Source: Phlyctochytrium arcticum (Eukaryota > Chytridiomycota > Chytridiomycetes > Chytridiales > Chytridiaceae). Taken from it: a DNA stretch of 64,000 nucleotides. Where the stretch lies: NCBI GenBank assembly GCA_025602905.1, contig JAHLKI010000005.1:1302001-1366000 (forward strand), read 5' to 3'. Position numbers and translations under genes: made by a program. Below are positions 1 to 11,751 of the stretch, piece after piece; within the stretch, counting starts at the first letter, position 1, and each line of letters begins with the position of its first letter. The notes beneath the pieces are model-generated. The model made no database searches. It was not told where the DNA came from and was given only the letters and a program-made list of their open reading frames with translations.

Positions 1-721
1 AGCCGAGAGTCTGGACTTCAACCCGGAATAGATTTGACATCAATCGAGGACCGAATGAACATACGGAATGCCATACAATCTGGCAAGATTGAGGACGCAA
101 TAGAAAAAGTCAACGATCTTGATCCTGAGGTAACAACATGTGGGTTCCTCAGCTGCCGCTCCTGTCTAAACTAATCCCTCGTCGTCAGATTTTGGACACA
201 AATCCACGATTATATTTCCATCTTCAACAGCAACGATTGATTGAATATATTAGGGGTGGAAGAATTGGAGATGCAATCTTATTTGCGCAGGAGGAGCTCG
301 CACCTCGCGGAGAGGAAAACGTACGATTGACCACGCCATCTATCTGGGTTCTCTGACTGATCAGTTATACAGCCAGAGTTTTTGGAAGAATTGGAGCGCA
401 CAATGGCATTGCTAGCCTTTGATGGCATGGAATCATCACCAGTCGGATACCTCCTTGACCACTCGCAGCGGCAAAAGACTGCGAGTGAACTGAACGCGGC
501 AATTCTGACAGCACAGTGTCAGGAACGCGATCCCAAGCTGCCGACTTTGATGAAAATGCTTGTGTGGGCACAGGTATTTCCGAAATACTTTTAGATCCAA
601 AGGGTCTTCTCATCCTCAACTGTATTGGATTTCCTAGGGTCAACTGGATGAAAAACTCACGTACCCCAAGATCAAGAACCTTGTCACGGCAGAATTGGAA
701 ATGCCAACCACTAGCAGCTGA
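1..721 (+). CDS. GID8: GID8 homologue, 3' part (CTLH/GID ubiquitin ligase subunit)
   Basis: C-terminal 181 codons of the GID/CTLH E3 ligase scaffold protein Gid8 (TWA1), which degrades gluconeogenic enzymes in yeast. The 5' end lies outside the window. Four exons are read: 1-129, 189-320, 373-573 and 638-721; all junctions keep frame and the last ends at TGA. Visible parts are the CTLH helix pair (NIRNAIQSGKIEDAIEKVND; then LYFHLQQQRLIEYIRGG) and the CRA domain (ELERTMALLAFDG; SELNAAIL; PKIKNLVTAELE). The CRA stretch around SPVGYLLDHSQRQKTASELN is characteristic of Gid8 rather than of the other CTLH proteins. Seen: motifs and splice frame. Known: family role. Confidence is high for the family; the N-terminal LisH cannot be checked. 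Confidence 0.9.
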
Positions 722-971
722 ACTTCTATGCGATCCCTTGTACATAAACAATAGAAAGCTACGCATAGTACTTGTGCGGGTGTAGAATGAAACTCTTGTC
801 TGTCGAAACGAAAGGTATAAACTTTGAATTGCGCAGCCAAACCGCAAGCCGGTTCATTTACCCTTTCCAGGCAGATTAAAAAATCCTTCGAAAGAATCGA
901 AACCGGCGCTTCCTGGACCTGGAGCAGCCTCAACGAAATTTACAAGGTTAATCCCGACAACAGCAAACACC

Positions 972-1409
972 ATGTCGAAAGCGGCCGTTGCCCAGAAAGT
1001 ACGACTGCTTGTTCCGGCAGGGAAGGCTGCACCGGCACCTCCAGTAGGACCGGTTCTCGGTCAGCGCGGTGTCAAATCCATGGACTTCTGCAAACTTTTC
1101 AACGACCGCACAAAGCAATACATTACCGGCATTCCTATCCCTACCAGCATCCTCGTTGAACCCAACAGAACATTCACATTTATCACAAAAACACCACCGA
1201 CACCATGGTTATTGAAGCAGGCTGCCGGTGTAGAGAAAGGAAGTGCCCGGCCTAGAGATATTATCGTTGGCAAAGTCACCCTCAAGCATATTTACGAAAT
1301 TGCCAAGATAAAGAGTCAAGATCCGGCTTTTCGCGGAGTGGATTTGCAGCAAGTTGCCTCGCGAGTGATTGGGACGGCACGGGGAATTGGCATTGACGTT
1401 GTGCCTTAG
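972..1409 (+). CDS. MRPL19: mitochondrial large-subunit ribosomal protein uL11m
   Basis: Single-exon 145-residue protein of the L11 family, which forms the GTPase-associated stalk base of the large subunit together with rRNA helices 43/44. The N-terminal half has the proline-rich L11 signature (VPAGKAAPAPPVGPVLGQRG, then FCKLFNDRT). The C-terminal RNA-binding half ends with the family's GTARGIGI stretch. Length matches bacterial and mitochondrial L11 (about 140-145), not the longer cytosolic uL11 (RPL12), so I call the mitochondrial form. The ATG at 972 starts directly at the conserved N-terminus. The gene lies 250 bp after GID8 on the same strand and tail-to-tail with COPZ. Confidence 0.92.
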   Translation: MSKAAVAQKVRLLVPAGKAAPAPPVGPVLGQRGVKSMDFCKLFNDRTKQYITGIPIPTSILVEPNRTFTFITKTPPTPWLLKQAAGVEKGSARPRDIIVGKVTLKHIYEIAKIKSQDPAFRGVDLQQVASRVIGTARGIGIDVVP

Positions 1410-1530
1410 TCTGCAGGAAGGAACTGCTGGCACTCAAACCCATTGTATATACATTTATAACTTATCGCTCCCCAGATTCAATAGACTAAGTTTGAAGAAG
1501 GAATATAGGTCATATCCACTGATGCAAAGA

Positions 1531-2262
1531 TCATTTCAGAAGTGATCGAGCCAGCTGCTCCTGTGCTCGTTGCAATACTTGCGATACTGTTTGTTCCGAT
1601 AATGGTATATCACCTTCGCTGCTCTTCTTTGTCACACGCGCTGCAATGTTGCTTGGCTCCGATTCCAAGATGATTCTAGGAAGGACAGGTTTAGCGTAAC
1701 TGCCGAGCTAGTCTCATGTCATCTACTCACCCCCCATCTATCGTCTCGTCCAGCGCGAGCACCACTACATCAAAGTTTTCCAGAATCGTTCGTTTCTCCA
1801 CTTGGCCCCTTGACAAGAAACTTTAAATACTGGAATGGTAAATCAACGTTTTCTCGGCCCTTACTTGAGAAGATTGGAAAGGGCTTCGTAATAGGATGTC
1901 AATAGATAGCTCAGAATCAGTTCATTTTCCTCCGCTGATCCAAGAACGTAGATCAGGACGTCAATACTGTTTTTGTAAACGACAACTTGATTGTCAAAGA
2001 GTATTATATCACCTAGCGAATGCATCAATGTCTATTCCGACTTTAGGCATGAAAACGTGCTTACTTGTCGTCTTCTTTGTCTTGTCGAATAATGACTTTT
2101 CAAAAGCACGCTGCTCCTTCAGACTTGGGTAATCCTGGGTATAGTAATTGGACAGCAGCCGCTTTCCCTCGCTGTCGAGAATGATGACACCTTTGGCAGA
2201 ATACAAACTCTTGAAGAGAAACATTTTATTGTCCGTCCTGCTGTGCTGACGGACAGAGCCAT
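1531..2262 (-). CDS. RET3: coatomer subunit zeta (COPI)
   Basis: Zeta subunit of the COPI coat (longin fold, partner of the gamma-COP trunk), acting in Golgi-to-ER vesicle budding. On the minus strand I read [20 protein letters not shown], then [19 protein letters not shown], then an exon with [20 protein letters not shown], an exon with [20 protein letters not shown], and a last exon (1531-1675) with [16 protein letters not shown] ending in TGA. The first exon is uncertain: a four-codon exon (Met-Ala-Leu-Ser, ATG at 2262) with a 41-nt intron gives a natural coatomer N-terminus, whereas the ATG at 2224 needs no extra intron. Total length of about 180-190 residues suits the family. Confidence 0.88.
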
Positions 2263-2560
2263 CTTACCGTTCCTTGCGCCTTGACCATCTTGAACAAACA
2301 GGGTGTGCTGTTCAAACGAGGTGGGAACTAATCTTCCTGGTACGAAGGGTAGTAACAATAGCTAGTACCGGATACTTGCCCTTGAAAGCTTCGTCAAATC
2401 GTTCCAAGCTTTGAAGCGTTCTTTGGGTAGATAATGCCTAGAGAATCATGTGACGAGCAAGAACGCGCGAAATTCGCGAAACGCGGCTAGGAGATTCCAA
2501 GAGCAACGGAGTCAAGGCAATCGAAGATTCAAAGACCAGCGATCTGCATCAAAGAAGCAA

Positions 2561-4211
2561 ATGTCTTTAAGGAACTTCTTCGTCCTCCACAAGTCTGGAC
2601 GGGCTTATTTTGCCAAAAACTGTAAGTGCTTGATCTACGAATTTGCTGCTTCGCAACTGACAAATTCTACTAGTTCATGGCGATGCCCTTGATCAAGGGT
2701 AAGAGGACCAGCAACTGACCGGTAGCGACAACTTCACTCATCTCATTCCCTTTGATATCATAGCCTGGTGGTGGGCTTTTCATCTTCGGTGTCCAACTTC
2801 TCCAAGACCCTGTTGGGAGAGGACATTCGGGAAGTTATCTCATTGAAAGGCAGAATATTGTACAAGGAGATGGGAGATGTAAGGAATCACATATCTGACG
2901 TGTATATGTGTGGTACGCTGACCCCTTTCCAGTTTGTTTTTGTGGCTCATAGCGACCTGCAAACCGGGAGTAGCATTATACAAGCAATTTTGCGGGATGT
3001 AGGAGGGATGTGCGAGGTAGGAAGCCGCGCGAGTGAGGATACGCATTGCTTTCAGCTGATTAAAAACAGCCCAATTTTATAACTGCAGTTCCTATTTGGG
3101 TCACATGAGTTTTGGGACGAAGATTTCTTTGATCTAAAGGGTGCCCACGATATCATCTCGACGTATTTCCTCAAGATCACACAGGATCCAGGAATAGTAG
3201 TGAGCGGTGTAAACCAGGTTGGTACTATCGCACACACTTTGAACCTGAGTTCCTTCTAATGATGTGTGAAGATCTTTGTGGAATTGGATATCTGTGAGCG
3301 ACTTGATAAGCTATTGGCATTCTTGGAAAGTCAGGAAGGAGTGTGCGGCAACGGCACCATGTTGATTCTGGGTGATTCAGTACTTTATTCTCGCTTCGGC
3401 CTGCACGAGACACGAATGGTAGGGACTTTTTACTCCACTCATTTAACGCGTCGCAGATCCTCAAACGGCGGTTTTCAGGTTCTGCAATACCACAAGTCTC
3501 GGCCGCTTGGATACAATACCGTTCGATTTACCCCAGTATATTGCCATGGAGCGTGGCAAAACTTGTATCTCATACGACTGCAAAGTTATGTTTTGGTGGT
3601 CATGGCTTATATCGACAAAGCCTTTGCTCCTCTGCAAAGCAAAATTGAAGAATTTCGAATTTCTTTTATTCAGTCACGTCTGGAAATTCCAACAGAGGTA
3701 GGTATTAGTCTCAGGAACACAGGAACTTGTCTGACATTATATCTGTATTTCAGGAACCTCCCGTCCTACTCCGTCTCTTTGCGAAGCGTGAAACTCTAGC
3801 CATGCTGTATCATAACATCAAAACTGGATGTACCATATTTCCACAGCTTCGCCCCGGACCAGAGGTTCAACAAAAGGAAATCTTATCTTCATTCTGGGGA
3901 TTCTTCTCAGACGCCAGGTGAGACATTTTGTTTTGGTCCGTCGTTTGCTTGCTAACGTATTGTGCAGCGCAAGCTTGCGGGTGCCAGGTGTTACTGAGTT
4001 TTCAATCATAAGGGATCAATACCGCTTTTTCGCCAAGTAAGTAGCTTTGACTGGGTGTAAGAGAGTAATTTCTGACTTTAGAGAACGTAGATCTGAGGGA
4101 GTTCATAAGTTGTATATTCTCCTCGCCACCGACTCTGTTTCCTCGGAAGCAGTACCGTCGATAGCCGCGGACGTACTCAAGAACCTACGCGCATTCACCC
4201 CTGAACGATGA
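2561..4211 (+). CDS. FUZ: Fuzzy (FUZ/CPLANE3) homologue
   Basis: Ten-exon gene for a 380-residue protein that aligns by eye along the length of animal Fuzzy (about 418 residues), the CPLANE subunit with longin domains that builds a Rab exchange complex with INTU and recruits IFT-A at the ciliary base. Exons: 2561-2621, 2674-2698, 2764-2878, 2933-3016, 3089-3217, 3272-3418, 3479-3697, 3754-3917, 3968-4036, 4082-4211; every junction is GT-AG and keeps frame. Recognisable pieces are FVLHKSGRAYFAKN (first longin strand), VVGFSSSVSNFSKTLLGEDI, FVFVAHSDLQTGSSIIQAIL, then the second longin with GTMLILGDSVLYSRFGLHET and LIRLQSYVLVVMAYIDKAFA, and the third with HNIKTGCTIFPQLRPGPEVQ. MON1 or CCZ1 are the alternatives, but the spacing and order of the three longin blocks fit FUZ. 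Assignment is by remembered family pattern, not by search. Confidence 0.78.
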
Positions 4212-4283
4212 GAAGTAGATAAATAAACATTACAAATAAATAGTGCTATTGTACATATGGAAGATAGGAGTGGTCCTTTACTA

Positions 4284-4906
4284 CTACTGATCAACCTCCA
4301 TCCCGGTGGCAGCCTCAAGCTGGGCAACAACTGTCTCGCTACTTGTCTTGGTATCCTTTGGGGCGTCTGGTCTCCGAACTGTAACCATCTTTATTCGGGA
4401 AATCCCATTGTAGTCACCATCCCAAGCTCGCAAAATTGTCACATTTTTCTGATCAAGTAACAGGGGGATCTCTATACATGAGATCTTCATTTAGAAAAAC
4501 ATTCTCAGAGAGGTGATGTAAACAACCTACCGATTCCATTAATGTATTCCTGCTCATCTTTCTTTGCAAGCGCTTGTAGCATGTCCAATTTAGGTGGGGA
4601 AGGTCGGTTTTTGCGTAATGTTGACTGTATGCGTTCAACCTCGTCGCTATTTCGCTGGATATATTGCTCAATGACATCGTAGACAACCTCGGGAGTGGCC
4701 GCAGGTAGTTCCTCAGGAAGGGCATATTTGAACCACATAATTCGCTCGGCAATTCTAATTTTCTTGGAGTCGCTGGCATTTTTTATCTTGACCATTTTTT
4801 CTTCACGGCTAAGAGCTCGACGGGCCTGCACTGCCTTTCTTGAATATGGGTGGGCCTTCTCCACATCCTTGATCTTGGACATCTTGTGCTTCTTGTTGTT
4901 GGGCAT
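4284..4906 (-). CDS. TMA16: TMA16-like ribosome biogenesis factor
   Basis: 187-residue protein in two exons (4531-4906 and 4284-4471). TMA16 binds pre-60S particles. The N-terminus is lysine-rich and carries the family signature AHPYSRKAVQARRALSREEK; the centre has WFKYALPEELPAATPEVVYD; the C-terminal exon has IEIPLLLDQKNVTILRAWDG, the usual TMA16 tail, and ends VEVDQ-like before TAG. The reading frame is open upstream to 5056 but the ATG at 4906 (Met-Pro-Asn-Asn-Lys-Lys) coincides with the family start. It is divergent from RPS23 with 215 bp between the start codons, so a shared promoter for two ribosome-related genes is plausible (inference). Confidence 0.85.
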
Positions 4907-5121
4907 GTTGATTATATGGCCTTCTGTGCAAAACTTGGAAACTGGCTGTTTGGGAAATATTTCACTTTTGAAAAGTGGTCGGATTTTGAAATTTTGTGGC
5001 TGTGCCACGTCCCGGATTGCTCGATACACGTGATCTTTTTTTCGGCCTTGTACCAACGGCAGCGTTCAGCGACAGGTTTCTCTCCCTTTCGACACCGCAT
5101 TCCCAGTTGAAATAAGCAAAA

Positions 5122-5938
<817 letters not shown>

Positions 5939-6114
5939 GCGATTACACTTTTTTTCTGTCAATACTACTCCTTTGCATGGCTTGAATTTATTTTCGCATC
6001 CTGTACATTTTCACAATTTTTTTGGACATTACGCTGTGGTGTGGCTTGTCGCGTTGGTCAGCATCGGAGTGAATCTGACATGCAAGATCTGCGTGAAATG
6101 CCAGATCGTTCAAA

Positions 6115-9100
6115 ATGGCGCTCGCCCACCGACAACCGCAGACGAACGAATATCTTGTAGAAAAGTCTAATTTCCAAACAATTCCTCATTTTGGCAATGT
6201 TTCAACCATCATCCATGAAGCCCGCGCATCCCTACACTTTCCGTCCCGTCCCTTCACACCTGCTCCCAGTGGTAAAGAACGAGCCCAACGCGCACCGTGG
6301 GAAGAATGGAAAGATGGGCTAGGCGGCCACGAGAGAATTACGTAGGTCTTTCTAGCAAAATTTCTTTACATGCACTTGGTTAAAGTAAAGTAAAATGGCA
6401 CGATTAAAGTGTGAAAGCACCGGGGGTTGCTTTGCGTGGGAGTCCAAGCCATCGTCCAGGCATAAAGAGACGGATAACGCGTGTCCCAGCGACATCTACT
6501 CTTCCCCGGCGACTCACACCGCTTCCACCTGCCACTTTACCCTCCCGGAGTCCATCCCTGATATCATCAACAAATGAAGAGGATGTGGTCGTGCTCACTG
6601 CCAGCCCAAATGCACTTCCTGATACCCCTTGCTCACCGTGCCAATCCCCTAGCAGCGCAATCAGTGCCTCGCCAGTACTGACAAATAATACCCCAGGCTC
6701 CTCTGCCCCTACGACCCCAGAACCTTCCACCAAGGCATGCCTAGAAACGGACATGCCAGCCGAATGCGAGCAATCGCTAGAGATCAGAGCAGCTTTGAGG
6801 CACCTCACCCGCTTCTCGCGACGAACAATGCCAGAAAGTGATTCGGAAACAGTGGAGAAGTGTGAGAATATGCGGGACGAGGATCCCGACCACGAACCGA
6901 CGCGTAGCCTTCCCACACTGTTCCTGCGCCTATACAGAGCACTCGAGTCAGTTAGCTGGTTGCGCGACAACCCCCCGATACCCGTTGCCCAACAGGCACG
7001 AAATTTGCGCGAACATGTCATCCGTCGAATTCTCAAGTGGATGGACGACGCAGGGGATCCGGAAGTAGCTGTTGCCGGGTGCTCGCTTATTTTGAATGTA
7101 AGCCCCGTACTTTCCTGCCCCAGAAAGAGCGCGTTAACTAAACTGGCATTAGGTTACGCGCCATGATCGAATTCTGGCAAACGCATGCAAGCTCCTGTTC
7201 AAGCTGAGCAAAAATGAGGTTTACGACGACTGTTTTATTCGATACAATGTTAGCGGTAAGCTTCCATTAGATCCGGGCATGCTATCCCTGGAGCTAATGA
7301 TCATTTTTTAGCCGGATTATGCGCCTATGTTGAGCGGATAAGCGTGACCCTTTTATCCCAACCCACCAAGCTTTACGGTGCGCGGGCGAGCGTTCTAACG
7401 TACGCGTTGGGTGTCCTCAAGAATGTGACGATGGATAGTGCAGTCGCTAAATCTGTGGTTGTGGAGAATGGAGTCCAAAATGTCTCGTCAGTTCTGCAGG
7501 CACTCATGGTAAACCTAGCCGGTTTGCGACGGCCAAAAATAAACTGCTGAACAAGTTTGCAGCTTTTGGATCTGAAGGAAGCAACCGATACGCAGTTGAC
7601 TCAAGCCATCACCTTATTGGTCCAGGTGATTGTATGCAGATATCTCCATCTTATTGCCCTGTCTCATGATCAGTAAAGGCTACAGCGGTACTGCGCAATC
7701 TCATTGTAGATCAGTCATGGTGCCTAGCATTCCTCGTTCCGCTTCTCTGCTCGCCGCTGGTCACCCCTCTCGAACTTCTCTTGCAGACACTTTCTCCATC
7801 CCGGGGGTTTCAGGACACGTCGGACGGTATGCTCAATGTATGTCGAGTGCTAAGGTATGGAAGTCTGGGAACCATCTGTCAAGCAGCCGATCGCTCATTC
7901 TGTAAGGAAGCAAGCTTTCCCTTGACAAACGATGTTTGAATTGCATAAAAGAAACGGGTCAAGTTGCGCAATGGGGGATGCACTTGATGGTCAAATACCA
8001 ATACGAGAAGGTGAGTGTCGCCGATTCAATCTCGCACACATCCCGTGAGCGTCCAGCTGCTGCATCCCTCGACCCTCCATTCTTTCCGATGAGCAACTGA
8101 GACTTACAATTTAGCTTTCTTCTGTACCATCCTTTCACTCTTCTGTTCCACCCACTACTGGCAACCTTGCTTCATCGACTGTATGTCAGGCGCTCATGAT
8201 TCGACTTTGCTTCATTTTGGGAAACGTGACTACTGTTTTGTCACCGATACATGCTGAGCTGAGGCCGCACCTCTCGGATCTTGTGGCCATATTTGGAGAG
8301 TACGCGAGCGTAGGGGTGGGAAGCAGTGACCTGAGCGACGACTCGGAAGCGGCAGACGGCGGGCAGGGAACTGGGAACAATTTGGAAAACGAGCAGGTGC
8401 TGATTAAGGTAAAGCGCATCGGATCTTATCTTCAAATTACAAATTGAAAACGGAACATGTATAGTTGCTCCGTTTACTGGCAAATCTATCACTAGATCCA
8501 GCCAACGGAAAAATCATATCACACATGATGGAGATAGAGCTCGCTGTGGATCTGCTGGGTAAAAGTTTTCCTATTCCCCTATTTCAGAGCGAATATACTC
8601 ACAAATAGCGGCAGTGTGTAAAGCATCTGAAGAGCACGAGGAGCTTATCCTCAACATTGTTGGGTTGCTGGCAAATTTATCATTTTACGTTGTTGCCGAT
8701 GACGATAAAGATGAGAATCACCTTCTCACACGAGAGAGAGATATAGCCCAGCGTAAGCTCAATATTGTGCCGACATTTATCGACAGACTCTGATACCTGA
8801 AATGTAGTTATGACCGATCTGCTGCTCTATCCCAACCCAGAAACTACCGTGGAAGCTCTACGCGTTCTGGCCAACCTGGCGCGTCGCAGCGCTGGTGTGC
8901 GCAACATTCTTGCCGAAGTCAGAGGTACCCCCTTTTACGCATGGGACTGTTCTTTTCAACCACTCATCCTCCATTCACGCCTATTAGGAACGGAAATTTG
9001 TACTGTCTTATTAGACCATTCCGACGCAAATGTGGTGGTCCACGCCTGCGGAGTACTCATGAACCTCATGGCTCCATCTCCAGCCTTCGCCAATCCCCCC

Positions 9101-9686
9101 GCCTACAGTGTGCATATCGAACGTCGATGCCATGACCGCCACCGGGCCATTGTTCTAGAACATAACGGCGTGGAGAAGTATGTCTTCAGCCCTTGCTGTC
9201 TCTTTGTAACAACGAAAGCTACTGACTGACTTTGGGGCTAGACTGATTGACTGTGTTGAAAACTCGCTGGCTAATGAGCGTGTGGACGTCGCAACAGTTG
9301 CGGGGCAAACACTGCACAACCTCTGGTATGTATCTGGGACACGGAAACTCTCATGATCGAGATGTGCTCTAATAGTTTTACAGTACGCTATCGACACTTA
9401 GGGACGCCAGCTGGAGCTCCGAACGATTGGAAGACGTCGTTGAAGCCATGCAAGGTAATGGGCATGGTCTGAAATCGCGTGCGACCAACACTTACTATTA
9501 TCCGTCTTAGCATTCGCTGACGATTACCCGGAGAATACCGACGATCCTACAAGTGTGAGTCGGCTGCGCGAGGTGGCGGCACGTATAGACCAAGAGCTCC
9601 AAATAGTGCGAGAAAACGTCGTGACACGCTCAGTGGCAACCGATGTGGACGTGGAAGACTGGGATTGCCCAGTTGCTGCTGAGTAA
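6115..9686 (+). CDS. ARMC2: ARMC2 homologue (radial-spoke transport/assembly factor)
   Basis: Fifteen exons encode a 905-residue protein (animal ARMC2 is about 870). Exons: 6115-6341, 6410-7097, 7153-7255, 7312-7508, 7563-7625, 7679-7901, 7964-8010, 8115-8408, 8465-8558, 8609-8752, 8808-8924, 8988-9177, 9242-9325, 9384-9454, 9511-9686. The first ~200 residues are Ser/Pro-rich and look disordered. The rest is a chain of armadillo-like repeats: ANACKLLFKLSKNEVYDD, TYALGVLKNVTMDSAVAKSV, ATAVLRNLIVDQSW, LLRLLANLSLDPANGKIISH, IVGLLANLSFYVV, EALRVLANLARRS, VVHACGVLMNLMAP, TVAGQTLHNLC. Repeat order and the acidic tail with a tryptophan fit ARMC2, known as an IFT adapter for radial spokes and needed for sperm flagella. 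Another armadillo protein cannot be fully excluded without a search. Confidence 0.72.
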
Positions 9687-10022
9687 CTCCGGTAGAGTCA
9701 ACAGTTTCGACGGGGACCAGAAGTTTACTGTGCAGTACCGGTAATCCACGTGTGAATCTATGTGTATTTTAAATCGAGCGACAGTGTTAAAATGTAGCTA
9801 CACAAGTTTCTCCTACAAAAGGGTAATTTGCGTCTGAACTATGATTTAGTACAACAACATACATCGCACATGTGACGAGATTGACTGCCGCACAAAAGAA
9901 GTAGAAGACAGTGCTTGAATGACACGTCAACTTCCCTGGTTTCCGAACGATTCGCCAAACATTGAATAGTTTAAAAAAAAACTGGCAATTGGTTGTAGTG
10001 ACTTTGCAACGAACTTAGCATC

Positions 10023-10838
10023 TCACTGTCCCTGAAATTGATGGTAATATGCATTCGGATCAGGTGCATAGTTGCCCTCGTAACCATAAGAAGCGTATGG
10101 ATCTGGACCAGGTGGGTAGGCGTGGCTATAAGGGGCGGATGCGCTTGGACCAGGAAAAGACTGTGGTGGGGGAATAGGTGGTAACGGAAACGAAGTGTAA
10201 TGGCTGTTGTCAGCATGCTGAACCTACAGTAAGCCATTATTAACACTGCCTGATACTTCGCACCGTTTAAACGATTGACTTACCGGCACTCGCGGACCAA
10301 TGGCATTGGCTCTATGTGCGGCTTCCTCGGCTTCTTTTCGTATCTCTTCCATTTGTTCATCCCAATTCGTAGATGCTCCCAGTTTCTGGGTCACAGTCCC
10401 AATACTAGCAGTGTGTCCATCCCAAATGACCTTCTTCTTTGCGGCCGCATCTGCAGCCTGTTGCTCCTTTAGACTCTTCTCAATACTGTACTCATCTCCA
10501 CCAAAAATATCCGGTCTTGTAGATGCAAGGGCTTTCAAATTTGACGACACCGTATCGCTCTCCAAATTCGATTCCTTGTTCTTGTCGCGGGCCTTTGCCC
10601 TTTGTTCCTTCCATTTTGGATCCAAAAGCTCGATCCGAACGTGTTCGGCCATTTCTGAAGCGGGCACTGCTCGCTTACAACGAGGGCAGACTTGGGATAT
10701 TTGCTTGACCCTTGGGTGCCTGACTACAATAGAATATAAGCGACGAAACTGGAAGAACTACCGACAGAATGTACCTTTTGAGACATAGTTTGTACGGACT
10801 TTCACACCGGGTGGTGGTTTGGGTATAGTTCTTGTCAT
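10023..10838 (-). CDS. SF3A1-like protein, central module only
   Basis: Three exons (10775-10838, 10284-10723, 10023-10223) give 234 residues. The middle is clearly SF3A1/Prp21: a PPPGVKVR lead-in, PASEMAEHVRIELLDPKWKE, RPDIFGGDEYSIEK and KVIWDGHTASIGTVTQK. SF3A1 normally has two SURP domains before this region and a ubiquitin-like domain after it (about 790 residues in man). Here both are missing; the last exon is a Pro/Tyr-rich tail (YPPGPDPYASYGYEG) closed by TGA. An in-frame TAA lies four codons before the ATG, although an AG dinucleotide just upstream of the ATG could be an acceptor. I found no SURP-like sequence in the 900 bp upstream. It is either a truncated paralogue or a split/minimal SF3A1. 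Confidence 0.75.
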
Positions 10839-11751
10839 TCTGCAATAAGTTTACCGCTGGCAATGTGAAGGATTCTGCTCGTCAACTTTTGAGAAGCCTG
10901 GCGATATTTGTGAGCTCGTTGCACAGCCACATGACAAAGTTTTGCGCAGCAGCTGTCTTGGCAGTCTTTTCCCAAAATTTCGAGAAGGACACATACAGGA
11001 AAGTGTATCAGCGGACAGCCCTGCTTCATTTCGCATTGAAAGGCTTGAAATCACAAATAGCTGCCTGCATAAGGGATGATAATCGCGCTAGACATCGCTC
11101 GTAGTAAGCGTTGCACGCTGCTTGGCACCTGGACAAGGACATGTAAGAGTTATTACCAACATGCTGGTTAGCTTGATGCATTTAATGATCCAAATCAGAG
11201 GATGCAGGCAATGTGGTCGTCTAGCTATCATTCATGTCGAGTAGACTCTGATGAGCAGACAAGCGGAAGGCAAGCCTTCAATGGCAACAGGCTGGTCGTC
11301 CTAAGTGAACCTCAATGAGCAACAGCCCGATCCCAAGGTTCAGAACGTCCGAGACCCCAATCTCTGCCTTTGCGATAACTTCTCGAACTTTTTGAAGAAA
11401 CTCTCCACCAAGCTCTTCTGTTGTTTGGAGATGAGATCTCCGGCACAGAAACATTGGCCCGGACCATTCACAGAACTCTGACAGGACTGACGGTCGAGAG
11501 GGTGTCCTTTGTTGCAGCGGCCGAACGTGAACCTGAACGATCGTTGGTTTGGCAGAGAGATTTCCGACGCTGCCCAATCAGAGCGGTCAAGTAATGCGGC
11601 GTGTGTGTCACGAGAACGTAAACTCCGACGCGGCGCCCCTGCCGCGGAAAGTTGAATCAACCAAAAAGGACATTTACCAGAACTGATCCCATGCCACAAG
11701 TTGTCTAAAATATCTTCATTCTCACCCCACTCAAGTGCCCAGGGAATAGCA
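10839..11751. other. intergenic, no gene seen
   Basis: About 900 bp between the head of the SF3A1-like gene and the secreted nuclease. Open frames here are short or overlap on opposite strands without family motifs. I specifically looked on the minus strand for SURP domains that would complete SF3A1 and found none. Confidence 0.6.

Noticed and set aside
3419..3478. Read-through of the 60-nt segment in FUZ as coding
   Set aside because: It is in frame and lacks stops, but has clean GT-AG ends and the family alignment is better without it; retained-intron isoform remains possible.
6404..7036. 210-codon minus-strand frame
   Set aside because: Antisense of the second ARMC2 exon; Ser/Gly/Val-rich without motifs.
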